DNA of 64,000 nt from Halalkalibacter sp. APA_J-10(15) (GTDB lineage: Bacteria; Bacillota; Bacilli; Bacillales; Bacillaceae_D), in the NCBI RefSeq assembly GCF_023017105.1, contig NZ_JALKEV010000006.1, positions 172,015-236,014 of the forward strand, written 5' to 3'. The translations under genes and the position numbers were made by a program. The notes under the pieces are model-generated. The model saw only the letters and a program-made list of their open reading frames with translations. It did not search any database and was not told the DNA's origin. This document shows, one piece after another, positions 1 through 7,505 of the stretch. How positions within the stretch are numbered: position 1 is the stretch's first letter; each line of letters opens with the position of its first letter.

Positions 1-326
1 TTCGTAACAAAATGGTGTAAACGCTTTCTTGAGTGTAATCTTAATCGCAAAATAAGATTACAGCTATAATCATTTCACCATAATCATGAGAAAATCGTCG
101 TTTTATCAGGGTTTTCGACTAAATCGAAGATAAAGATTATCCGAATCTTTTGTTAATTGATTCAAGTGTATAACCTTTTAGGGCGTACTATGCTTTTCTT
201 ACAGGAGACGTGTACATTGTTACAATGAATTTAAGATTATCAAACGAAGTGTAACGTATGGACTCGACACCACCGACGAACCACTTCTTTCTCTCATGAT
301 TAAATACTTTAAATTTATTATTCTGT
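1..326. other. gene-free left edge with a palindrome and a cre-like site
   Basis: No convincing reading frame is visible in this stretch. It holds an inverted repeat with 10-bp perfect arms (TGTAATCTTA at 34-43 and its complement at 53-62) that lacks a T-run, and a cre-like sequence at 16-29. It lies beyond the terminator of the sugar-binding lipoprotein gene, so it probably belongs to the upstream region of a gene outside the window. Confidence 0.4.
16..29. promoter_or_regulatory. possible CcpA (cre) site
   Basis: TGTAAACGCTTTCT matches 13 of 14 positions of the catabolite-responsive consensus TGNAARCGNWWWCA; only the last base differs. The target gene would lie outside the window. This is a pattern match only. 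Confidence 0.35.
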
Positions 327-363
327 AAAAAAAGAGAATTGACTCTTATCGAATCAATTCTCT
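327..363 (-). terminator. rho-independent terminator of the LplA-like lipoprotein gene
   Basis: Read on the minus strand, AGAGAATTGA and its exact complement form a 10-bp stem with an 11-base loop, followed by a run of six T. It begins 18 bases past the stop codon of the binding-protein gene, so that gene is likely transcribed alone or mostly alone. Confidence 0.85.
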
Positions 364-380
364 AAAATGTCAGTTAAATG

Positions 381-1937
381 TTAGTTAATAGCTTGATAGG
401 AATCATTAATTTCTTCAATAATCGCATCTCCACCTTGTGATCGCCAATCTTCAACTACTGCATCAAAACCTTCTCGATCAGTTTGACCTAGAATATAACG
501 AACTGTAGCATCTTCAATCATTTGATTTAAACGTTCACCGTCACGAATAAATGTCTCTGAATCGAGTGTAACAGCTGGGTTATGAATTAAATAATTGTTA
601 TTGTCTAACACTAACTCATCTGCTTTTTGTCTTACTTCATAATCTGTGTATCCCTCGTAACGACCAGTTGTTTCAGGTTCACCAATCTCTAATGTTAAAT
701 AAGGTCTTACCTCAGTATCAATAACACGCTGTTCAGCAATCGTATTATCAGCTCGACCATCTTTTAATTCATAGTGCTCACCTTCAACACCCCAGTAGAG
801 AGTATTAATGACCTCTGGACTGGCTAACTTGTCATAGAATCCTAGAATATTTAATAAGTCTTCTTCCGTTTCGATCGATGATTTAGAGAAAATAATAATT
901 TCTCCAAAGCCTGGAATTGCCCAAACACCAAATTCACCTTGTGGACCTTCTACATAATTTTGAACATCAAATTCAATGTCAGGATTAAGTGCCGTAGCAT
1001 CATTATTCATTGACGTTACATCAGGAAGTGATCCGACGTAAACACCAGCGGTTCCATTAGTGACGAGTGCAATTTGATCATCTTTACTCGTAACAGGAAA
1101 GTCTTGATTAATATATCCATTAGAGTGCATCTCTTTATAGAAGTCTAACGTTTCCATATATTCATCAAACATAAACTCTGGAAGCAATTGTCCGTCTTTT
1201 TCACCCCACTCATTCGGTGTTCCAAACCACGAAGCGATTGTCTTGAAACCTCCATATATTAAGTCACTCCGATCAGCAATTCCGATCGTATCATTATTAC
1301 CCGTTCCGTTTGGATCATCCTCAGTAAAGGCACGAACCATTTCAAAAAATTCATCTGTCGTTGTCGGCGCATCTAATCCAAGATTATCAGCCCAATCTTT
1401 ACGATAAATAATCCCCTGTCTTGAAAGTGGTCGCCCTTGATAAATCCCAAATATTTTTCCGTCGATCATCGTATTAGCTACAATATCTTGATTTAAATTA
1501 CTTAAATTTTCAAATTGATCTAAATAAGGTCCGATTTCCCAAAACTGATCATTACGTATGGCATCTTTAAATTGGTTTACTTGATTAAAACCTATTCTAA
1601 CAACATCTGGTAGTGACCCAGTCGCAAAGGCTGTATTTAAGCGCTCATCATAGTTGCTATCAGGAACCCATTGAATATCAAGCTTATAGCCAGTCATTTC
1701 CTCAATTAATTCCTGGATTTTAGGGTCTGGCGTCTCAGCTGTGTGTAAGTTCGTCATAATTGAAAACTCATAGGGCTCTCCAGAATCTTCGCCTTCATTA
1801 CTCGTAGCTTCACCTTCGGTATTATCAGAAGGTGTCGCATCCTCGTTTGAAGCGCTTTCATTATTACATGCACCAAGCATCATTAGTAAAAGAGCAAAAG
1901 TACAAATCATTACGATATACTTCTTAGATATCTTCAT
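381..1937 (-). CDS. LplA/YtcQ-like extracellular sugar-binding lipoprotein
   Basis: This is a 518-residue family-1-type solute-binding protein of an ABC importer for oligosaccharides, anchored on the outer face of the membrane. The start chosen is the ATG at 1937, because a GGGGGT ribosome site sits just upstream; a longer frame to 1979 has no such site. The N-terminus shows Lys residues, a hydrophobic stretch and a lipobox (MMLGAC), then an acidic Ser/Asn/Glu-rich linker typical of Bacillus lipoproteins. The long size and the NLHTAETPDPKIQELIEE opening resemble LplA/YtcQ proteins that work with LplB/LplC-type permeases. No permease or ATPase gene for it is in the window, and a terminator follows it, so its partners must lie to the left or elsewhere. 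Substrate unknown; the neighbours suggest pectin or arabinan fragments. Confidence 0.8.
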   Translation of the reverse strand: MKISKKYIVMICTFALLLMMLGACNNESASNEDATPSDNTEGEATSNEGEDSGEPYEFSIMTNLHTAETPDPKIQELIEEMTGYKLDIQWVPDSNYDERLNTAFATGSLPDVVRIGFNQVNQFKDAIRNDQFWEIGPYLDQFENLSNLNQDIVANTMIDGKIFGIYQGRPLSRQGIIYRKDWADNLGLDAPTTTDEFFEMVRAFTEDDPNGTGNNDTIGIADRSDLIYGGFKTIASWFGTPNEWGEKDGQLLPEFMFDEYMETLDFYKEMHSNGYINQDFPVTSKDDQIALVTNGTAGVYVGSLPDVTSMNNDATALNPDIEFDVQNYVEGPQGEFGVWAIPGFGEIIIFSKSSIETEEDLLNILGFYDKLASPEVINTLYWGVEGEHYELKDGRADNTIAEQRVIDTEVRPYLTLEIGEPETTGRYEGYTDYEVRQKADELVLDNNNYLIHNPAVTLDSETFIRDGERLNQMIEDATVRYILGQTDREGFDAVVEDWRSQGGDAIIEEINDSYQAIN

Positions 1938-2068
1938 TCGTATACCCCCAATTAATATTCTTTTTTGATCATACCACACATCTAACCCTGTTTTCCCTAA
2001 ACATATTACCTGAGCGTGACTTCATCCATAAGCACTTAATTCTTTTTTTACACCTCCAGACAATCATT

Positions 2069-2083
2069 TTAACAACGTTGTAA
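2069..2083. promoter_or_regulatory. LacI/GalR-type operator candidate, copy 1
   Basis: The sequence TTAACAACGTTGTAA contains the perfect palindrome ACAACGTTGT. Nearly the same 15-mer occurs at 6447-6461 ahead of the SGNH hydrolase operon. AACGTT-centred palindromes are typical of LacI/GalR repressors. No LacI-family gene is in the window. Confidence 0.5.
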
Positions 2084-2187
2084 TGATGATCCGTTCCATT
2101 TAAATAATAAAATCATCATACGGTTCATGTTGTTACTGATGATCATAGTCGAAAAAGAATATGATTCATATAATCACCATCTCATTA

Positions 2188-2201
2188 TGTAAGCACTTAC
2201 A
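2188..2201. promoter_or_regulatory. cre-like palindrome upstream of the lipoprotein gene
   Basis: TGTAAGCACTTACA has 6-bp inverted arms and matches 13 of 14 cre positions (A replaces the central G). It could bind CcpA or a related sugar regulator. A similar sequence lies at 4700-4713. Confidence 0.4.
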
Positions 2202-2319
2202 TCACTGCAACACTAGTCCTTTTCATCTATCTGATCTAATGATTATTGAGGATATATACAACCAATACCTTCATTTAAAATGCTACTACAATATACGCTG
2301 TACTATGTCTTCTACAATG

Positions 2320-2361
2320 AAAAAGCCCAATGAAAGGTAACACTCAACCTTTTCATTGGAC
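2320..2361 (-). terminator. terminator of the AraC-type regulator gene
   Basis: On the minus strand a stem formed by CCAATGAAAAGG and CCTTTCATTGG (one bulge) is followed by GCTTTTTC. It lies just beyond the stop codon of the regulator gene. Confidence 0.75.
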
Positions 2362-2374
2362 TGCTATTCCTACA

Positions 2375-4672
2375 CTAAGAAATATTTTGGTACTTCTTAC
2401 GATATTGACCAGGTGTCATATCTTCTTGTTTTTTAAAGGACCGTATAAAATTTTGCGAATTTTTATATTGTAATTGATCAGCAATTTCCTTAACTGTCAT
2501 AGATGTTTCAACTAACCATTGCTTCGCCTTTTTAAAACGGTAATTCGATAAATATTCACTAAATGTATGATTCGTTTCTTGCTTAAACACACTACTTAAA
2601 TAGTTGGCATTGTAGTGAAGCTGCGATGCACATTCTTCTAACGTTATCTCCTCACCATAACGCTGGTGAATCATATCAATCATTTTCTCAGAAAGATTAT
2701 GAAACTGCGATTCCTTTCGCTTTTGGAAAATTTGAATTAAAGGTTGAATCAACCTATCTTGAAACCAGCTTTCAATCTCGACTCTCATATTTAATTGTAG
2801 TAGCTCTTCATATAAGGATACATCGAATATTTCCAATTGCTCAAAGCTGACTTGACTTTCTTGCTTTAGCAATAATAAATTATTTAAAAGCTCCATCATA
2901 TATATTTGGTATTCTCGTGGAGATTGAGCATTTTTAAACACTTTTTCCATCCATATTCGTAACTGTTCGTTCGCTTTCTTCTCTTCACCTAATTTAATCG
3001 CTATGAGCAACTCATCTTCAACTCTTTTCGGATAATCGAAAAGGGTTGCCTGCTTTCCAGAATACATCGACGAGAAGTGTACAATAACACCTGTTCCAAG
3101 CGTCATTCTATGCTTTAACGCTTCAATCCCTTCTTTATATCCTCTCTTCGCTGCCTTAATATCGGAAAATGAACGACTCACACCAATACTAATACATATT
3201 TTTAACGTTTGATGGATATTCATTTGGATCGTTTCCGTTAAATTATATATTTGATCTTTATGAACTTGCTCGTCTGAGAACCCTAATAATAAAATAAGCA
3301 CTTGATCCATCCAAACCGTTGGTAAGCGGTTATCTGCTGGTACTGTTTCTTCAACAATATTTTTCACTGCAAATGAGATCTTCTCCAAATCATGTGACTG
3401 ATAATCGTTTTTTTCAAGATTATCAATATGAATCGTACAAACGACCATTTGATCCCATGATTGAACTAAATCTTCTAGTTCAAAGCTTATTAATTTTTTA
3501 TTAATTTCACTCGTTTTATAATGCCCCGTAAACAATTGATTAATAAAAACCGATTTCATTTGTTGTGAATGTTCCTTAAGTTCAGCTTCCAAATTGGTTT
3601 TAGATGAGAATAATTCACTAATATGATCTTCAATCAATTCTAACTCATTTCGCTTATTATTAGTATGTTCTGGCAAGTTTCCTTCAATATAAGACACGAG
3701 TTTATTAACTGGAGAGTATAATTTCTTGCTAATAATATATATATATAAACTACAAGTTAAAATAATAAACGTAATCATGAAAAACGTAATCCAGCCAATC
3801 GTTTTACTTTCTTCCGTTAAATCATCGATCGAGTTGAAGGAAATATAATTCCAATCATTAAAATCAGACTTATTATATGTAACCGTATATGACTCATCTT
3901 GATTAGAAACATTAAATTGACCTGACCGTTCATTAAATCCTTCTAGCGAATCAATGTAATGAGTATCGGCTAATGATTGACCAACCAAATTGGGATCACG
4001 ATGCACGATAATCGTATATTCTTCATTTGTAATCATGACTTCATCTGACAGTTCATCTACGTTGATCATCTCTGCTAAACTACAAGAAGGGATATTTGTA
4101 AAAGCCAAGCCGTATTTTTCACTTAATTTAGGAGGGAGCTTCTTCACTAAACTTATTGTATATGGACATTCCCCAACTAAGATCGGTTCAGTAAACTCTT
4201 CATTCTCCAACAAAATCCAAGTCGTATTATGTTCTAAGTCCAAATAGGAAAGAAATTGTTCATGATCAGGGTGCTCATTCAACCTAGAGATTCCTGTGTA
4301 ATCGACAATCCAATCTTCTTGTAAATTTAATAGAATCACTTCATCTACTTTCGTATCATATGATCTTAAATTGCTCAATTCCTGGCGTAACTCACGATAG
4401 ATCGAAAAGTCTTCAGCCAATAATGGACGCCTAATAACTGATTCCATTAAGGGGGAATCAATTGATCGACTTACACTATGATGGACCGTTACTAATACCT
4501 GCTCTATATTAGATTGGATTTGCCTTATAACTTGTACCTTTTCATGATTCACTTTTTCTTGAATATGTTTTGATGATTGCACATATGAAAAAACACCTAC
4601 GATAATAACGGGAATGACACTAACGATACTTGCAAATACGATAAGTTTTGTTAATAAGCTTTGGTTTTTCAA
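2375..4672 (-). CDS. membrane-anchored AraC-family transcriptional regulator (YesS-like)
   Basis: A 765-residue one-component regulator. A transmembrane segment near residues 8-30, an extracytoplasmic sensor region of about 250 residues, a second membrane segment near 290-312, a cytoplasmic linker region, and a C-terminal AraC DNA-binding domain (about 660-765, two helix-turn-helix units; MTVKEIADQLQYKNSQNFIR in the second) follow in order. This is the layout of Bacillus YesS, which controls rhamnogalacturonan genes. The start is taken as the TTG at 4672: the sequence GAAGGGAGGG lies directly before it at proper spacing, whereas the longer frame would start inside that ribosome site with a GTG. 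It lies between the sugar-binding lipoprotein gene and the SGNH hydrolase operon, all on the same strand, and is a likely regulator of both. The ligand is unknown. Confidence 0.8.
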   Translation of the reverse strand: MKNQSLLTKLIVFASIVSVIPVIIVGVFSYVQSSKHIQEKVNHEKVQVIRQIQSNIEQVLVTVHHSVSRSIDSPLMESVIRRPLLAEDFSIYRELRQELSNLRSYDTKVDEVILLNLQEDWIVDYTGISRLNEHPDHEQFLSYLDLEHNTTWILLENEEFTEPILVGECPYTISLVKKLPPKLSEKYGLAFTNIPSCSLAEMINVDELSDEVMITNEEYTIIVHRDPNLVGQSLADTHYIDSLEGFNERSGQFNVSNQDESYTVTYNKSDFNDWNYISFNSIDDLTEESKTIGWITFFMITFIILTCSLYIYIISKKLYSPVNKLVSYIEGNLPEHTNNKRNELELIEDHISELFSSKTNLEAELKEHSQQMKSVFINQLFTGHYKTSEINKKLISFELEDLVQSWDQMVVCTIHIDNLEKNDYQSHDLEKISFAVKNIVEETVPADNRLPTVWMDQVLILLLGFSDEQVHKDQIYNLTETIQMNIHQTLKICISIGVSRSFSDIKAAKRGYKEGIEALKHRMTLGTGVIVHFSSMYSGKQATLFDYPKRVEDELLIAIKLGEEKKANEQLRIWMEKVFKNAQSPREYQIYMMELLNNLLLLKQESQVSFEQLEIFDVSLYEELLQLNMRVEIESWFQDRLIQPLIQIFQKRKESQFHNLSEKMIDMIHQRYGEEITLEECASQLHYNANYLSSVFKQETNHTFSEYLSNYRFKKAKQWLVETSMTVKEIADQLQYKNSQNFIRSFKKQEDMTPGQYRKKYQNIS

Positions 4673-4699
4673 ATGATTCCCTCCCTTCACCTTTTTATT

Positions 4700-4713
4700 T
4701 GTAAGGGTTTACA
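4700..4713. promoter_or_regulatory. cre-like palindrome upstream of the AraC-type regulator
   Basis: TGTAAGGGTTTACA (complement TGTAAACCCTTACA) matches 13 of 14 cre positions. It lies only 28 bases before the start codon, a position that would suit roadblock repression. The match could also reflect autoregulation by another sugar regulator. Confidence 0.35.
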
Positions 4714-4859
4714 TTTACGCGAGTAACAAGTTTTTTACATAATATGTAGATTATTATAACACATTCAAACCAATTGAATGATAGATGTTTTTGAGTTTAA
4801 TTGGAAGAAGAAGAAGGAAAGCCTACTCCTAGGATTAACTAGAAATAGACCTAACAAGA

Positions 4860-5690
4860 TTATTTGGCAAACTGTGCTCGTTTTTGTTCGATAAATTGAA
4901 TCACTCTATACATATCCTCTGGCTCTGTATGCTCAATGATAATGTGACATTCTGGTTTGTACTGATGCAATCGCTGCATAAATAAATCATAATTTAACAA
5001 CCCTAATCCTGGTGATGTTTCTCGCAAAATACCTTGCGCGTCCAGGAGGCGATCCTTCGCATGACAAGCAACTATATGCTTTCCTAATAATTCAAACGCT
5101 TCTTCAATCACTTCATCTTGTTTTTGATAGTTTTCTTGTGTTAATAAGTTCCCCGGATCAAGAACAACACCAACTTGAGAGCTATTTAATTCATCTAGCA
5201 TTTGTTTTAACGTTCGTGCTGAACCTATTAAATGCCCATGTGCAGCCTCAAGCCCTACAATGATTCCCCATTGCTCAGCTTCCCTAACTAATTCAACTAA
5301 CGAATGATAGAGCTTATCCCAATCCTTTTCATAGTCCCCATTAGGTTGAGGCCTTCCTACTTCAGTAGCAATCATAGGTGCACCAAACATTGATGCATAG
5401 CGAATCAATTCTTTATATCGTTGTATGAAAGTTTGATGAGCGACTTCATTTTCATCAAATAAATGTAAATAGGATGCAATAATAGAGATATCCACTTCGT
5501 TTTTGTCAAATTCTTTTTTTATATTTCGAACGAGTCCAGGGTTTAATACTCCAGGCTTTGTAAAATCATAGTCATTAAATGCTTTCCAAATAGCCAATTG
5601 CACATGATTAATCCTATATTCACCTAATGTTTGAGCCATTTCTTTATACGTGTATGTTCCAAATAAATGGGCTAATGCTCCTACCGTCAT
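4860..5690 (-). CDS. TIM-barrel sugar (phosphate) isomerase/epimerase
   Basis: A 276-residue protein of the xylose-isomerase-like / AP-endonuclease-2 superfamily. Candidate metal ligands of the barrel are visible in the usual order: Glu in VGLEAAHGH, Asp in VVLDPGN, His in VACHAKD and Glu in IIIEHTEPED. Such proteins interconvert keto and epimeric sugars or sugar acids in the cytoplasm. Its ATG overlaps the stop of the SGNH hydrolase gene by four bases (ATGA), so the two are translated as a pair. The pairing with a deacetylase-like enzyme suggests a role in processing a monosaccharide released from acetylated pectin or hemicellulose. The exact substrate cannot be read from sequence. Confidence 0.75.
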   Translation of the reverse strand: MTVGALAHLFGTYTYKEMAQTLGEYRINHVQLAIWKAFNDYDFTKPGVLNPGLVRNIKKEFDKNEVDISIIASYLHLFDENEVAHQTFIQRYKELIRYASMFGAPMIATEVGRPQPNGDYEKDWDKLYHSLVELVREAEQWGIIVGLEAAHGHLIGSARTLKQMLDELNSSQVGVVLDPGNLLTQENYQKQDEVIEEAFELLGKHIVACHAKDRLLDAQGILRETSPGLGLLNYDLFMQRLHQYKPECHIIIEHTEPEDMYRVIQFIEQKRAQFAK

Positions 5691-6370
5691 TTCAATTCCT
5701 CCTCATTCATCATAATCTCTATTAATTTTAAAGTATGTAATTGTTTGCACACAATCATTGCGATTTCTCTTGCTCCAAATTCACAGAAATGTGTATCATC
5801 TTGGATGCCTTCCTTGTAATTAGGATGTTCTCCTCGCTCTAACCAAAGAAATAAGCGCTTAGATTCTGCTGGACCTAGCCTTTTAAGCAGCTTACGTGTT
5901 TGCTCTGTTAAATCTATTAATGGTGTATTTAGCTTAGTAGATAGCTTTTTAATAGCAACAGGATACTCACCATGAGTGTCCAATAACAAACCATCTTCAT
6001 TGAAGTGTCTTCGCTCAACAGGAGTCATTAATATCGGGATCGCTTCATTCTTTCTCGCTTCTTCAATATATTTTGTTAAATAAGCTTGAAATGTCGTGTA
6101 TGGCTCTGTCCGCCTTTGTTGATCCTCTTTTTCGTCATTGTGACCAAACTGAATTAAAAGTAGGTCTCCTTTATTCAGGCTATGAGTAAATGCTTCTAAC
6201 CTTCCTTCATCTATAAAGCTTTTTGAGCTTCGACCAGAAGCAGCATGATTATAAACTTTTATAGAGAGAGGAAGAAGCTCTTGTAACATCTCTCCCCAGC
6301 CAGCTTGAGGTCTATTCTTTTCCTCATAGCTAGAAACGGTTGAATCTCCAACAATATGTATATTCTGCAC
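5687..6370 (-). CDS. SGNH/GDSL hydrolase, rhamnogalacturonan acetylesterase-like
   Basis: A 227-residue esterase with SGNH blocks in order: GDST near residues 8-11 (nucleophile Ser10), the Gly of AASGRSSKSF, Asn of GHNDEKED, and the Asp-His pair in DDTHFCEFGA. The order GDST...GHND...DxxH matches rhamnogalacturonan acetylesterases such as Bacillus YesT, which remove acetyl groups from pectin. No signal peptide is seen, so it would act on imported oligosaccharides in the cytoplasm. The start is a GTG at 6370 preceded by AAAGGAGGG; an ATG seven bases upstream is followed at once by a stop. It is the first gene of a two-gene operon with the sugar isomerase. A palindromic operator candidate at 6447-6461 and a weak cre-like site at 6470-6483 lie upstream. 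Confidence 0.8.
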   Translation of the reverse strand: MQNIHIVGDSTVSSYEEKNRPQAGWGEMLQELLPLSIKVYNHAASGRSSKSFIDEGRLEAFTHSLNKGDLLLIQFGHNDEKEDQQRRTEPYTTFQAYLTKYIEEARKNEAIPILMTPVERRHFNEDGLLLDTHGEYPVAIKKLSTKLNTPLIDLTEQTRKLLKRLGPAESKRLFLWLERGEHPNYKEGIQDDTHFCEFGAREIAMIVCKQLHTLKLIEIMMNEEELK

Positions 6371-6446
6371 TTACATCGATCCCTCCTTTCTTTTAATGCA
6401 TTTTATAGTCGTTTTACTACATAAATAGGTTATCCCAACCTCCACA

Positions 6447-6461
6447 CTAACAACGTTGTTA
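6447..6461. promoter_or_regulatory. LacI/GalR-type operator candidate, copy 2
   Basis: CTAACAACGTTGTTA holds the perfect 12-base palindrome AACAACGTTGTT. It shares the 12-base core TAACAACGTTGT with the site at 2069-2083. It lies about 77 bases before the GTG of the SGNH hydrolase gene, a normal operator distance. Confidence 0.55.
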
Positions 6462-6469
6462 CTCTTTAT

Positions 6470-6483
6470 AGTAAGCGCTATCT
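6470..6483. promoter_or_regulatory. weak cre-like site
   Basis: AGTAAGCGCTATCT matches 12 of 14 cre positions and keeps the central AAGCGCT. It sits between the divergent SGNH hydrolase and metallophosphoesterase genes, next to the LacI-type palindrome. Confidence 0.3.
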
Positions 6484-6578
6484 TATTTATTTGTCAATCA
6501 ATCATACTATAAAACATGTAATTGAAAGGATAATGATTTTTCTTTATAATAAATATTATTTTATAGTGAGGTGAGAAA

Positions 6579-7436
6579 TTGAAAAAGAGTCGATTGTTTA
6601 TTTTTTTTCTAATCATTAGCGTACTTTGTTTATTCATTATTTTCTTCCATTCTCAAAACAACTCCCTTGTCGTTACAGAAATCCAGGTTCAGTCTGAACA
6701 AATCCCGATCGGCTTTAACGAATTTACCATTGTCCAATTATCAGACCTTCACAATAAAAACTTTTCAAATGACCAACAAGTTTTACTCAAAAAAGTCAAT
6801 CATACAAATCCAAGTTTAATTGTATTTACAGGAGATTTAGTTGATTCAAAAAAGGATAATAACACACCTAGTCTTCTATTAATGGAGGAATTAGTGCAAA
6901 TAGCTCCTACTTATTTTGTAACAGGAAACCACGAATGGTGGGCTGGCAATTTTGAAGAATTAGAGAATTCCTTAGTCAATATAGGTGTTCATGTAATGAG
7001 AAATTCAGTTGTTGAACTGATAAATAATCAGGATGTTATTCAAATGATTGGTATTGATGATCCAGCACACGCTAAGGGGCATGATTCAGAGCGTACTATC
7101 ACAGAAATGTTTATTTTAGAAGCTATTACTGAACTCGAGGCAAATCATTTTCAAATTTTATTAGCTCATCATCCAGAAATGCTACCGCTTTATTCGGAAT
7201 ATGACTTTGATTTAGTTTTATCCGGGCATGCACATGGTGGACAAATGAGAATTCCTTTTATTGGGGGGCTGGTTGCTCCTAATCAAGGCTTCTTACCGAA
7301 ATATACTTCTGGAGAACACGTACTAAACGATACGACAATGATTGTCAATAGAGGTCTTGGAAATAGCGTGATTCCATTACGTCTATTTAATCGTCCTGAA
7401 ATCGTAGTCGTTACACTTAAATCTATTACGAACTAG
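6579..7436 (+). CDS. membrane-anchored metallophosphoesterase (YkoQ/YaeI-like)
   Basis: A 285-residue calcineurin-like phosphoesterase. The N-terminus is a signal anchor (hydrophobic residues about 6-24), so the catalytic domain faces outside. The five metal-site motifs are present in order: SDLHN, FTGDLVDS, TGNHEWW, LAHHPE and SGHAHGGQ. Relatives act on phosphate esters such as UDP-diacylglucosamine-type or other lipid-linked substrates, but the true substrate here is unknown. The start is a TTG at 6579 preceded by GAGGTGAG. It is transcribed away from the SGNH operon and followed by a hairpin. It has no obvious functional tie to the sugar genes around it. Confidence 0.8.
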   Translation: MKKSRLFIFFLIISVLCLFIIFFHSQNNSLVVTEIQVQSEQIPIGFNEFTIVQLSDLHNKNFSNDQQVLLKKVNHTNPSLIVFTGDLVDSKKDNNTPSLLLMEELVQIAPTYFVTGNHEWWAGNFEELENSLVNIGVHVMRNSVVELINNQDVIQMIGIDDPAHAKGHDSERTITEMFILEAITELEANHFQILLAHHPEMLPLYSEYDFDLVLSGHAHGGQMRIPFIGGLVAPNQGFLPKYTSGEHVLNDTTMIVNRGLGNSVIPLRLFNRPEIVVVTLKSITN

Positions 7437-7448
7437 AATATAGCTGTA

Positions 7449-7472
7449 GAGCTTGGAATAAAATCCAAGCTC
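7449..7472. terminator. hairpin between convergent genes, probable bidirectional terminator
   Basis: GAGCTTGGA and its exact complement form a 9-bp stem with a 6-base loop between the metallophosphoesterase and the LPXTG-anchored glycosidase. The T-run is short (GACTTTTA) on the plus side and absent on the minus side, so efficiency is uncertain. Confidence 0.45.
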
Positions 7473-7505
7473 GACTTTTACTCATTAAACGCATAACCTT
7501 AATCT

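Larger units (their letters stand above)
1938..2319 (-). promoter_or_regulatory. upstream region of the lipoprotein gene with candidate operators
   Basis: This gene-free stretch of about 380 bases holds two candidate operators listed separately: a LacI-type palindrome at 2069-2083 and a cre-like palindrome at 2188-2201. A second copy of the TAAGCACTTA core occurs at 2029-2038. No convincing -35/-10 pair was assigned. Confidence 0.5.

Noticed and set aside
16-62. Terminator at 34-62 near the left edge
   Set aside because: The stem is perfect but no T-run follows on either strand, so it is recorded only as an inverted repeat.
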